From contig ML133420.1 of the NCBI GenBank assembly GCA_003864495.1, forward strand, positions 4,364,340 through 4,428,339: 64,000 nt of DNA, read 5' to 3'. Origin of the DNA: Nemopilema nomurai (taxonomy: Eukaryota; Cnidaria; Scyphozoa; Rhizostomeae; Rhizostomatidae). The notes under the pieces are model-generated. The model saw only the letters and a program-made list of their open reading frames with translations. It ran no database searches and had not been told where the DNA came from. This document shows positions 48,141 through 60,821 of the stretch, piece by piece. The position numbers and the translations under genes were made by a program. Position 1 is the stretch's first letter, and every line of letters begins with the position of its first letter.

Positions 48141-48429
48141 TTGTCATTTAACGGACTCGTCGTATATAACTGATATTTCGTATTAATTAATTTTTTACCA
48201 AGGAAGTATCGACTATCACAACAATGTGGACTTTTTATTCGTCGTTGTCCTCATTATTAGATTTAAAAACCACAATGCATTTGCGCCCTTGCCTTTTCGA
48301 TTCTATTTTGGCCTACGTTATATTTTGGAAGTGTTGTTAGATAAGAGATGATCTCCTCCTTTTTTCATTCTTTGGTAACACCTCGTTTGTATATGCTATT
48401 GAAAAATATCACTGGGCCATTAAAGACCC

Positions 48430-48600
48430 GTTTCCCGGTAACCTATTTCCCAGAGACCTATTTTCCCGTAACCTATTTCCTGGTGACCTATTTTCCAGTA
48501 ACCTATTTTCTGGTGACCTATTTTCCGGTAACCTATTTCCTGGCGACCTATTTTCCGGTAACCTATTTCCTGGTGACCTATTTTCCGGTAACCTTTTCCA
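48430..48600. repeat. 30-bp minisatellite made of two 15-bp half-units
   Basis: Alternating CCTATTTTCCGGTAA and CCTATTTCCTGGTGA half-units, about 5-6 full copies with scattered substitutions. Intergenic. Confidence 0.95.
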
Positions 48601-49518
48601 GGGTCCCTAAAATGATCAGAAGCAATAATATATATAAACTGACTATGCGCAAAAATGATTCTATTACATGGAGGCAAAGTTATACAACAATTTACCTATA
48701 GACGTGGGAACTGCCGAAAAAAGGCTTTTTAGTGAAAAAATGGACCAGTTTTTTAAAATGAGATTGCTTGATAAACTAGTTTTAAAATTCATCACAGACT
48801 TTTAACATGTTATATATGCAGTTATGAAATTACAAAATAGGTTTATATTGGGCAAAATTAAGGCAAATAGGCAAAGTTGCAAAACTTGCGTTGAAGCTTT
48901 TATCCGGTTGAAATAATCGTATTATTATCATTATTAGCGTTATCCACGCTCGGAAGACGAATAAATACTTTCCAGCTACGCTTGGCAATGCGTTTAATAA
49001 TCTCTGATTTTGAATTCCGCATTTGCGTATCATTTCTTCGTTCCTCACCAATTTTGCTTGCTTATTTGGTGGTGCCTGTTAAGATTTTTTATTGCATGCT
49101 GTTTCATCGATTCGCCTGGCTATCAATCACTCTTTTTGGGCTTCAGAAGGCGAAGGTCAAACGTCCTATCTTGAGAAACTTTTTGGAAAAACATAAACAG
49201 TTGAAATTAAGTCATCTTTATCAATAAGCAATCATTTCGAATTAAGGTTGGTTGAAACTTGTCTTTAATTCTAAAATCTTTAGATTAGATTGATGATGGT
49301 TGGGTTGTGACATTTGATGTAATTGATCCAATCGATCCTTTACTATATTTTCCCCAATATGAAAGCAGCAAAGAACATTCAATGTTCTATAAGTTCACTG
49401 AAACAAGAGAAAGTAGAGAGAACAAAGACAGATGAGAGATCGTCCTTTACTTTGTAATTACATTTGGGTCAACTTGCGGGAGAATGGAATAGCAGAGGGC
49501 TTCTAGCTGCCTTGAATC

Positions 49519-49694
49519 ACTCGTAAAGCGTCAGACTCGTAAAGCGTCAGACTCGTAAAGCGTCAGACTCGTAAAGCGTCAGACTCGTAAAGCGTCAGAC
49601 TCGTAAAGCGTCAGACTCGTAAAGCGTCAGACTCGTAAAGCGTCAGACTCGTAAAGCGTCAGACTCGTAAAGCGTCAGACTCGTAAAGCGTCAG
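49519..49694. repeat. 16-bp minisatellite, exactly 11 copies
   Basis: Unit ACTCGTAAAGCGTCAG repeated 11 times (176 bp) with no visible internal variation. Intergenic, about 1.2 kb beyond the stop codon of the carboxypeptidase gene. Confidence 0.97.
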
Positions 49695-50855
49695 GGCGAG
49701 ACTGCAGACACTTATGACGTAGAACTGTGGGTGAGCAAATCAATGGACGTGGTAACAACCGCCTGTAGCGTTGGAAATATAAACAGTCGCCAGGGGGGAT
49801 GCATTTTTCAGACCATCCGGAAGGGCTGGGTTCTTCAAGTGCGGAACTCTTATTTCCACAATATGACTCAGGACCAAAAGCGCTTTGACCACAAAAAGAA
49901 CCGTCAACAGGAGGAAAAAAGCGAACACTTTGATTATGATGCAGAGCATGTATATTTATGGCGCAGTGAGCAAAATTAAATATCTAACTAGATGAGCACG
50001 TGACATAATACACCGATTGGCAAACGAAAGCGAATAACCATTAAAGTTCTATCCAAGAGAAGTTAAATAAAGAATTTCTAGAATTACTTAAGTTACATTT
50101 TTGTATTAGCTTACATATTCTTAACCAATTAAGGAAATTTCATATCGGAAAATAGAGTGAATCTAAACTTTGGGGCACGGCAAAAATGAAATGTACAATA
50201 GCCGTGTAATAAATATATCTGTGACGGAAATAAAATGAAAGCTGATCAAATAAATGGGAGTTTACAGAAATTTATGTGAAAATCAAAATGGCGAATAAAA
50301 ATGTAGTCATGTTTCAAGACCAAACTGGGTGGACCCCAGCCAGTTGAATGGGTGGACATCTTGCTTTCCAAAGAAAGCAGAGGACGTGGTGATGCCTAGG
50401 AAAGAGTGGTTTTCTCCAAGGGAGGTTCCTAATTGCAGATTGTTCGATGTAAAACTGTGACTTGTAGATTTCTATTGAATGTTTTCGAAATGGGAGGAGC
50501 CGAGGAAACGTAGTCTCAAAAACACCAGCAAATAGAAGCACCTGGTGGCACGCAACAACCACTGCGAAGCCGCAAGGGAGCGTTTTGGGAGCAATGGCGC
50601 GTAAGCCACTGCGTAGCAGCAGACGAAGGCACTTCGAGTACAATCAATAATTTAAACATCGAAATATACGTTATTCATAACATTTCTAGACCAGACAATA
50701 ACAATTGAACAAATAACAGGTATTCCATTTTAAAAACAGAACATTCTGTAAATTCACATCTTCCTTGCTAAAAGCCAGCAAAGACCAATTTTTCCCACAA
50801 CAAACAAATTAAAAATGAATTCACGTGTCGTCGTGCATGGCGTCATTCAAGAGGC

Positions 50856-53800
50856 CTACTTGAACGAGCCTGTTTCGGGGTCCTCTCCAATCCGACTGTA
50901 GCCCTTTTCCACCTCGCGAAGTTCCTTCAGCCTTCGGAATAGCACCACGCCAGCCACCACGCACACAATAAAGCCAATGGTGATGATGACGATTGCAGCA
51001 ATAGCATTGTCCGACAGGCTCCGCTTTCCAGACACCTTACTGCGCAGGCCCGTGATTGAATCGCTTTCGAGGCTACTCGAATCCAACGACCGTTGCTCTG
51101 CAACATCAACAACGTCCTCTTTGATTGCCAACTTCTCTGTCTTGGGTGTCGGGTGCACGAACTGGCCTGCAATTGTATCCCCAGTCACAATGAAATCCAG
51201 AACCACGGGCATGTCTTTGACTGTGATGTCCACCGTTATACTTTTACCATCTGCCGTGCACGTGATTTTGTAGGTGCCTGGGAGCAACAGACGGAAGTAG
51301 TCTCCGTAACGGGTCGACCTGATCACGTGCTTATGACCGCTTACTTGAATAGCAGCACTTGGAATGACGGTTCCATTTGCGAATCTAAAAGGAACGGAAA
51401 CAGTTGAAGTCAGACAGCCCGAGAAAATGGCCTTATTAAGCAATTTGACCCTTGATGCCCAACTAACCGCGACGCTATGCAGCATCTAATGATCTGATTC
51501 GCGAATTGATAAGGGGTCGAACTGTCAACCAGGGTCTGTTCTCTTCATAACCATTTCTAGTCTCATTTGTCAGTGAGTGGCTACAGTTCTGGCTACCGTC
51601 TTTCTGATACCTTGCCAAGCCAACGCCGTGATGCAAATAAGAGACTTACTTTACCATCCCTTTGATGCCCATATGAACCATTGATAAGTACTTGAAAAGT
51701 GCCCGCCTGTGATCTTCCCAGAGGTGCGGCAGTTTTCCTGAAGATGGGTACTTGCAGCAAGCCATTTCTACAGTGATCTCAAAGCAGTTGGTGAAGGCGT
51801 AGTTGAAGTCCTGCATCCCACCGGCCACGCTATACCACTGCGCGCCGTTTGTAATTCCTGAAGAAATGCATTTGGAAACGTTAAGCTACACATGGGCCTT
51901 ATCAGCATTGCACAAGAAGGCATACGTGCGGGGATGCGCGTCATTATCATACGCGTTTTTTCACGCGCGTTCAAAGCCCTCTAAAGCCCTCCCTGATATC
52001 ACTACTGATAACTGCATCTGACTGATAGTGGGCAATGTATTAGCCATTACACTGACAACATACTAAAAGGCTTACCGCTTTAATACTACTCTGAGAAAAA
52101 TATTGAATATTATTTGGATTTGCATTGACACTGGTGTACACAAATTGACAGAAAATCAGTCCATAGACACCCTTACTTGTTTATGGAAACACTGAAGCAG
52201 TCTCTGGCCAAGAGCAAGAAACAAAGATTATCCTGGACTAAGAAAGAGGAAAGCAGAGCAAAAACACGGCCCACCTCCAACGAAGACTTCCTCGAGCGAG
52301 TCGCGACACATGGGCCTTCCTTTCCACATCGAGGCGTGGTTCGTAGAGTAGGCCAAGGCCAAGTGCCGGAAAATGTCGTCATCCGGGCTACGGCTGTACT
52401 TGTCCTGCAGCTCAGAGTTGTCGTCATAGGGGTAGTTGGCAACCAGCGACCCGCCATGCAGATTGGCTGACAGCACGAACGGGACATCGCGAAGCCAGTC
52501 CATCACCGCATTGGTTTCCTTTTCTGCCTTGTACCCAGGCTTCTTGTGGAACTGGTCCGGGAAATTGCTAGAACAGACCCAAAGAGTCGACATGGTCAAT
52601 CGATGAAATGAGATGAAATGAAGGCACTCTCTATGAGTATGCTAAACAAGTCTTTTATTTGATTGTCTGACTTCGCAGTAGCTACATACCAAGGGGAGTA
52701 ACAACAGAACAGCTATGCCAAGAAAAAAACAAGGAACAGCTAGAAGCAAGCTCTTGAATCGGGGGTAAATAAAAATCTGAAAAATGCTTTTGTTTCTTGT
52801 GACCAACTGCTCCCTATGAAAAAAAATGAAAGAAATAGCACTTTGGTCTCGTTTACCATTTTAGCGTACTCTGGTTTAGGGACACCTTCCACTTCTCAGG
52901 GCAATGTTTTTGAGAAACCTAAGACATGCCACTGCTTACAGTTCAGACTTTTAAAATTGAAAATTTACACCAGCGATTGTTTCCCACGCCGATATATTTG
53001 CGCGGGCGATTCAGTTTTTTTCAACTACAGCCTAGCGGTAGCGTGGCCAGGGGGTTGAGGCTGGTCGGTTGAAGAGCAATTGCTCCGCTCCTTGGTCGGG
53101 CTGCCTAGCCATTACGTCATTATCTCGCTATCATTTAAACTTGTTTTATTCAACGATAATTCCCTTATTGTCACAATATGGTGTGATATAATAACATAAA
53201 TCTAGGGTTTGATAGATATGCAATGAAAGCGAAAAATAGAACTGGGTGAATCTGTTAGTGTTATTAGCTGCAACATATTATTCTTTGCGTGTTATAAATA
53301 CTTCAAAAGAGAAGAAGAAGTGTGAAGTGCAGAGAGAGACAATGACTCGTGAACAATATGCATAACATCTTTTCGGAAACGATACACGTGAAAAGTAGAA
53401 AGTGAAGCGAACGGTACGGAGCATGTAATACGAATTGAGCGAATACAGCGAATACAAAAGAAAAGATGCAATACGGTTAATGAGCTATTCAGGCTCGATT
53501 CAGGCCATGTTAGGGCCCCAAACACTTGCAAGTAGTGCCCCAAACTCAAATACTTTACAAGTAGGCCCTTTCAAATAATTTGTCACGCTTAACAGATGCA
53601 AATGGAAAAATCGGATGCAAATCGACTCCCTGCATTAGTGCCACCGTTAGAGAGGGGAAAACCCAACTTAGAATATAAGAAATGGTTTGTCTCAAGAATC
53701 TGGAAACAAATTATTTCAGTGCTTCAGTGTCACTGCGTTCTAGAGGAGTGAGAATGAGTTCTTTCTACAGAGAGGCCATGCTTGAGATACCAAAGGCAAA

Positions 53801-55990
53801 AAACTTCACATTGAGAACAAACAGATTGAAAAAGGAAAAAACTGCAGACACAAACATTATAATAAATATGAATTTCCAATACCAGATTACAGCAAAAGCT
53901 CTCTATGGGTAAATGTTAACTGTCAAGTGGTGTCTTTAATAAGAGGAATCTAGATGAGTAAAGCTTTGACATTATTTGGAAATGAGAAAGAAATGATATG
54001 ACTTAAACAGGACTATGGGAAAATATACAAAGAATTGAACGGTGAGGTTTCAGTCCATTGACTGCATCTTGAAAAATCTTCTAACATGTCCTAAAGATCA
54101 AACAACAAATCAGATATTTGCTCTTGATTCTCTCCAACAATGGCAAGAAACCTGCTTACAAACTTGAGTTTCTGCCTTTAAACCATATCAAAAACATATC
54201 TTATCTTGAAAACCTCCACAAAGTAATTCTGCTCGCAGACCACAAATTCTAAATAATTGATAACCTCCACCATATGAGGGATGTTTATTCGGTTTAAAAC
54301 TGCAAATTCTCTATCAGTGACTTATTCAGCAACCAATACCTCCCATAAGAATAGAACATTCTCATTGGCTGCAAAACCAACTGAGTCTGTCCATAAGAAA
54401 ATTACAAGACAGCTGCATCAAATTACTTGCTTTCCATCATAAATTATGGATGAGTCCCTCAAGTGCAGGTAAACTAGAATGCTTTGCTTTCAACTGCTAG
54501 TAAGAACAAACCAATGCTTCATTTAGCAAAAAAACTATGTGTTTCTGCTTACACCAAATCAGACTTCAAAATATTTGAGCAGGGCCAAAAACCATCCACC
54601 CTTTTCTGCATTTGTGAGGCAAACAACCCCTCCCTATAGCTAATAAATAATGAATATGCAATGTATGAAACAGACACACAGCAAGAAATGATTCAAAACA
54701 ATCTTTAATCAAGACCTTTTCAAAAGTAAACAAGGCCTTTAACTGAGACAGACTATAAAGTTTTCAACTGGTGGTATTTAATCAGCAGAATGAGCCACCA
54801 GCTCCCAGCGCAAAATTTGATCTTTCTAGATCAGATTTTCAAGGCAGGTCATTCATTTTGAACACAAAATTCAACAAGTTATTTCTAAATATTTGCCCTC
54901 GCAAATCCTGTATGTTATTTGACCATTAACCTCTGATGGTGAAATAGGGATCCACCAACTGCGGAAGTTTTGGTGTCTAATTCTGTGAAAAACGCCTCAA
55001 CGAAGTTCTTTAAGATTATAATGTAAAGAATTTGTAGGATGAGTTACTTATAGGATAGAAACACTAACTTTTTTATGGACTGTCAGGTTAACTAGCTGCA
55101 TAAATTTGATACATTTAATAAAAGTTATTGTTTGATAAGGCGGAACAAACAGTTTGCCAAAGAACAACGAAGTGACGACTTTCTTCTCCCTGTTGCAGAA
55201 GGAACGTGGGTATTCGTTTCATGACTTGACTCACAATGAGTCATTGTTCCATCCTGCGGTCACAAATAACTTGCAAAAGAAATTATCCATGCTTATCATT
55301 ATTTGTTCTGCTTATACATGTTTACTGATAAGTTAGCCTTACTAAAACATTAGCCCATTCTCTTGAGCAACCCTGTAGGAAAACATAAGGTTCTTCAAAG
55401 ATCTCACGACAGTCGTCCTCTCATACGCCCTCTTCGTCTAAAACGCAGGACCCATTTGCCCCATTTCAATAAGACATACAAACTTGTGACTCACTAGCGG
55501 CAACTTACCGATTCAAGTCGACATCGTTGGCATTCGCCCTCCCTGTTACACTATCACAGTCCCTCTCTCTCGACTTGGCATATCCATCCGGGTTCATCGT
55601 CGGCAGTATGTGAATCCTTGTGCTATTTATTAATCTCTGAATCGTCTTGTTACCATACCGATACTCACTACACATATTGTCCAGCAGCAATAACAGCATT
55701 TCTCTTCCAACTACTTCATTGCCGTGCATATTTCCTATATATTTAAACTCTGGTTCTAACGGCTCGTGTACGCCTGGGTTGTCAGAGACCTCCATGACGA
55801 TCAATTTTCTCCCTTGAACCGATGTTCCAATGTCGTAGATTCTTGTTATTTCAGGGCAACGATTCGCTATTTCCTTCATGTACCTAATCATATCTTCATG
55901 ATTATGGTGTCTGAACTCTGGTTTTGATAAAACTTTTCGCTGCAAACAGCATATTGAAAAAGCAAGAAGAACGAACTTTACAAGACTCAT
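50856..55990 (-). CDS. Membrane-anchored metallocarboxypeptidase (M14 N/E subfamily), 503 aa
   Basis: Zinc carboxypeptidases of the CPD/CPE/CPM/CPN group remove C-terminal Arg or Lys from peptides in the secretory pathway or at the cell surface. Exons: 55990-55509, 52567-52275, 51857-51650, 51384-50856; sum 1512 nt, in frame. Residues 1-22 are a signal peptide. The catalytic set is complete: His89 and Glu92 in NMHGNEVVGRE, Arg125, Asn160-Arg161 in DLNRNFPDQF, His198 in ANLHGGSLVANYP, Tyr278 and catalytic Glu289 in ITVEMACCKYP. A transthyretin-like domain follows (about 327-400), then a linker, a transmembrane helix (about 454-477) and a 26-residue tail with YSRI, a YxxPhi sorting signal. Single catalytic domain, unlike three-domain CPD; closest in plan to CPM but with a transmembrane anchor. 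Start chosen at the ATG before the signal peptide. Confidence 0.93.
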
Positions 55991-58900
55991 TCTCTCAGAC
56001 AAAGCCGCTTTCAAGTTTCGGCCTAAAGGTAAACACAGCAACTATTTGTCCTCATTTGACCATTGAATTTCTTACTGCAGCTAAATGATATTCTCTCAAA
56101 GTACCAATTTTTCAAAGCAGTTTTACCATCTCTTGTAAGTCGACTTCAGGCAAGAAAAAATTTCAACTCTGTTTCCTTCAACCACAAACAGATCGCCGAG
56201 AAGTCTTCCTCTTCACCAGCTGCACGCTCCTCCACAGCCGCCCTGGATGGTTGTGTTGATTAAGACCGCTGACGTCATGGAAACCAATTGCAATCGCAAA
56301 CCGACTGTTTGCCAAGGGCAGCATGCAAATGGCATGGCCGCAGAATCACAGCATCCATCTGCAGAATTGCATAGCGAAATTGCATAATTAAAGTGTTGTT
56401 TGCTTTCGATGCAGAATTACTTCCACGTCTCAACATGGCGGGGTCGGGTCGGAGTTTCCTTTCATGAGCAGCAAAGTTTTAAACATAAACACATTTGCGA
56501 CGCATCTTCAGAAAATGTTTCTCAGATAACGCCTTAACAAAGATTCACTGTGCGAAGAACTTAATAACTGAATACTGCTCTTTCTTTACTCCATCGTGAA
56601 TCTTAAAGCTGTCTTTCCTATTCGTATAGAGCCCAAAGGCCCTGATGTCTAAAACCATAGCAATTTAATAAATTCTTATTTTGTTACTGAATTCCGGGCA
56701 GTAGAATTCAGATTATAAACTGAAATGATCTTAGTTCGTGTCACGGGCAGCCTTCGGCGCTTGTTCTTCATCGAGCATCCGCCATGCAATTTCCTTACTT
56801 TAAATATTGTACTTTGCATTGATATCCACTGCCTTGGATTGAAGATGTGTATATGTCATGCTTTAGAGAGAAGAGGATAAAAGACAGAGTAAGTTTTAAC
56901 TATATGAAAAAAACGTGGGATATGCGTTGACCCTGGCCAGAAGTTATTGAAAACTGTCAGAGAAAAGGACACGCTCATTCCTATACTTAATTAGAGTTTT
57001 TTATCCGAAACTTCTGTAAACACTAACGGGATAGCTTACTGTCTAGTGTAATGATACTTGTAGGGTGTCAAATTACAGCTAGTTGTAGTCTTTTTAGCCA
57101 TATCGATTTATATTTGATTATTATTGTTACAATGAAGACTATTGTTGAGCCTGAAGGCTAGTTCATACTTTTGAAATTTGCTTATAATTTGTTTCATGTG
57201 ATTCATTTGGCTTGATTTACAGATCCATTCGATATGTTGTCGCATCAAGTATTACAGAATATGCAGGAATTTTTAAAAAGTCTTACAAAAATTTTATTGG
57301 GGAAAAGTTTTGTCAACAATTCTATAGCTCCATAAGAAAATTTTCAGCTTTACCCTCCTAAAACGGTGGCCAAATTTCGCCCCTGAGGAAGGTGTTGTCT
57401 TGTCAAAACCTCTCAACTTACTGTGGAATTTTCTTGATGAATCTCTCGAGCGCATTCACATAATCTTTTTTTCTAGATTCACCCTCTTTCCTAAGAGAAG
57501 TAACCAAAATGCTGATCTTATTTCCATATGTTAATTCTTTTTCATACGGTACTGCTTGAACTGAAGGCAAAGGATAGAATTACGGATATGGGCTGCATTG
57601 TGTGAAACCTTGAAAGAATTAGGAAGGCTGGGTGTTGGAATTCGGTAAATGGTCTAGCGGATGAGAAAATGTGGGAAAGTTGTTAAAGTTGAGAAGGAAT
57701 TATTAGCCAGCCCAATTGGGAGCTTTGTCCTAGTCTTGGACCTTATTTGGCCCAGAACGAAACTGACAGGGTACAGTGAACGTGAATTCAATAAAAATGG
57801 ACCCGGTAACATGGTTGATAAGATCCAACCTGTTGAAACATTGGACAGCAGGGTCTGCACGTAACGAACAGCATACGACGGTGTCTGTTTGACCTCAAAT
57901 GTGAGACTGCCACAATCATTTGAATTCCCTTTGAATCGTGTTGACCAGCTCAATATGAAGAATCCTAACCACAAACATTATAATAGGCATCGGTAACCTT
58001 ACTTCAGAAATTGTGGATCGTCATTCTTTTGTGCGCTGAATTTTGTTACAAATGCGGGAAGACAAGGCAAAGCACTCAAGAGGAAAAGCTGTTGTTAGTA
58101 AGCCGACAACTGAATCACCAGCAGAGCCCCAGGCGGTGGCATAAATGCTGCAATTGTTTGCTAGAGCTGCTTCATCCCTATTTGCAACTTGTCCACTTCG
58201 TAGCCCCTCTTTTCTCCCCCTCTTTATTTCTTTTCTGCTCCTTGTTCCCCTTCTTCGCTCTTTTTCCACTCTCTCAATCTCTCCATCATTGAACGTGCCT
58301 TCTCTCGACACCTTTAATGAGAGGACTTCTGCGCGAGCAATTATCGACATCTGTTGGATTCGCACGTAGAATTTGGCGCCGTTATCTTTTGACGCATGCG
58401 TGATGAATCAAACCGAGGTAAAACGGCACACAACCAAGGTTCAACCAATCTCCTGACAGGGACGTAATCAGGGGGCTGTAGCCCTTTACCTGGATCAAAA
58501 AATAATTTAGTTGTTTTATTGTAATCACTTTGTAGAATATGTGGTTTGGAACGTCGCCTGGAGTGCTATCTGATGTATTCTAGCGTCGTGAGCAAGGATA
58601 ATACTTGAAATATTTTTAAATTCTTGTTTGACTTGGTAGATTAACAACACATTTGAATTTTGATGCACAGATAATAAGTAATAGTGAAGTATCAAAATTC
58701 GTAAAAGTGTGCATTGGAATCATTTAGCGCGTGTGTTCTAGTTCACAGATTGCTGTTTCAGTTTAAGGGTGTGGCAATAAAAAGTTTCATCAAAAAGATT
58801 CCGTTGTTAGCACCTGTCGGCCCCCCTTTCAATTTCCTGGCTGCGGCCCCGGCTAGCATTAACATGCATTAAAAGCATGCCTTGTGGGCCAAAGCCAGTG

Positions 58901-60821
58901 GCATTCTCAACCTGAAATCTTTAAAAAATCACAAATGACATCAAACGCCATCAATGACAAATTAATTCCCACTGAGCCTAGACCCTTGGGTGCGCTTACT
59001 CAGCAGGACGGAAATATGGGTGACGGTTTCTCAATTTCATGTTCGGTTGCCAGAGAAAATTTTAAAAATGGAGATGAGCACACCAGAATAGAAGATGTAA
59101 AATTGGACAAGAGAATATCAGCGATGGCGGGTAGAGTAAAGAAGCAGCCTTGGTGATACCAAGTACGTCCCGACGCAGGTTGGAAAGTCGAGGGGCCAAG
59201 CAAGATTTTTACAATCATATCAAAAGATATTTCTCTATTGTTTTAGCTCTAATGTTTTACAAAAAAATTCCGGGGGCCATGGCCCCCCCGGGCCCCCCTT
59301 CGTCGGAGGCCCTGCCTGTAGAGCCGAATAACGTAGAGCGCCTCGCTTGCATGAAAAATTCTGCCTTGTTTCCTTGGATACCAGGGAACGAGATAAGCAG
59401 CGAATAATGGAACTTACTATTAGCTGAATTCTTCTGCTTGCCTCATTTTCTCACGATGTAGTCCTTAATTCAACTGGCGGGAAAATAGGAAAGACACAGC
59501 AAAAATTAAATTGGTCTGTCAGTTAAGAGTATGGAATGAGGCTCTAGAGAAAGAGCTGAAATTACCAGGGCCCCGAAAAGCCTTCCGAATGATAGGATCT
59601 TGTTGAGTCCTCGGCAGCTGCATCATCGACTTATAACGTGCTTCTAAATAAGCAAAAATAATGATTAATTATTTGTATTAACAGTTTTCTCTTTGTGCAT
59701 CTTTGCTCTGTTGCGGTCCGTTATTCGAAGAAATGACTGGAATCCCTCTGCCAGGACTGCTTTCCACTGTTTTGCCACTCATACTTAATGATACCGACTA
59801 AAACAGAGGTATTTCAAATGCCAATTAAACTCATTCCTGGCAAAATAAAAAGACTGGGTGTGCACCAATGCCAGTGGTACATCGGCTAAGACAGAACAAG
59901 GGGGAGACAAAACAGTTGAACTCATTCAAAACCGCTCAACGAACTGGTGGGAAAAGAATGATTGCGACTTAGTGCACATCATGACGTCACTGTAAATGTC
60001 AGTTTTGGCCTACTAGTCAGTTTTGGGACTGAGTCGCATGGGCATTCTTAACAAGCATGAACGAGAAAGTCTAGGTGACGTCACACGACATGGGTCGGTT
60101 TAATCGATGCTCAAAACGAGGATGCATTTAGTCAAACTGGTTGACGTCAAAGAAGGAGGGCACGACAAAGCTATCTGAGCTATCACTGAATTGGATTTGA
60201 GAGCAAATACTAAAGCGAATTTACAACAAATTCAAGTATACAATCTCTAAGCATACAATATGATTAATTGTACAGTAAATACAAAACTACGTCACCACGC
60301 TTACAAAAGGTTTTACCTGTCTGGCACACGAAGAACAGAGCCCAAACCAGAGACCCTGGCCAAGTTAATGTCAATCTAGTGCCACTAAATGGCCTAAAAC
60401 TAGGGACATCAGCTACCCGATATCGTCAATGCTTAAACAACCACATCAATTTACAAAGAATAAATCCAGATACAAAAATTACGGAAAGTTCGTACATGAT
60501 TTACATCGAAACGCACACCCGATCACTGAAATACAATAATCTGCGTGGGAAGAACCAAATCAATAGCAAATGGTCAACAAGTGATTCGAAAACAGAATAA
60601 CAAGGGAAGAAAGAAACTTGCCTTGAGTAATTAAAGATGGTCGGCCTAAATGCTGGTCAGCCGCATCCTCCGAAAAACTGCTCCAAAAGGAACTGTATTT
60701 CAGAACAATTTGATTCAAAACGAGGCACAACCTCTTAGCCGTGTAAACAATAACCGCTTTCTACAAATGAAACGCTCCGATTACGCACACTGAAAATAAA
60801 ATGGAAATACTCCTAATTTGG
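55991..60821. other. Intergenic, no gene recognised
   Basis: The left end holds the carboxypeptidase 5' UTR and promoter; the right end should hold the Slingshot 3' UTR. A 16-bp GC palindrome (GGGGGCCATGGCCCCC) is at 59272-59287. Short ORFs lack family resemblance. Confidence 0.4.

Larger units (their letters stand above)
44620..50855. other. Intergenic and NCoR upstream region
   Basis: No assignable protein-coding gene. It should contain the NCoR promoter and 5' UTR exon(s). Listed separately are a candidate NCoR 5' exon (47174-47440), a hammerhead-like fold (48089-48140) and two minisatellites (48430-48600, 49519-49694). The other ORFs are short and unremarkable. Confidence 0.4.

Noticed and set aside
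58011..58369. ORFs of 74-114 codons on both strands
   Set aside because: Pyrimidine/purine-biased low-complexity sequence explains the open frames.
59272..59287. GC-rich perfect palindrome as a regulatory site
   Set aside because: Embedded in a simple G/C run; no gene context to support a role.
59978..60150. Three TGACGTCA (CRE) words within 170 bp
   Set aside because: They lie downstream of Slingshot with no promoter nearby, and the same word recurs at several unrelated places in the window, including coding sequence.
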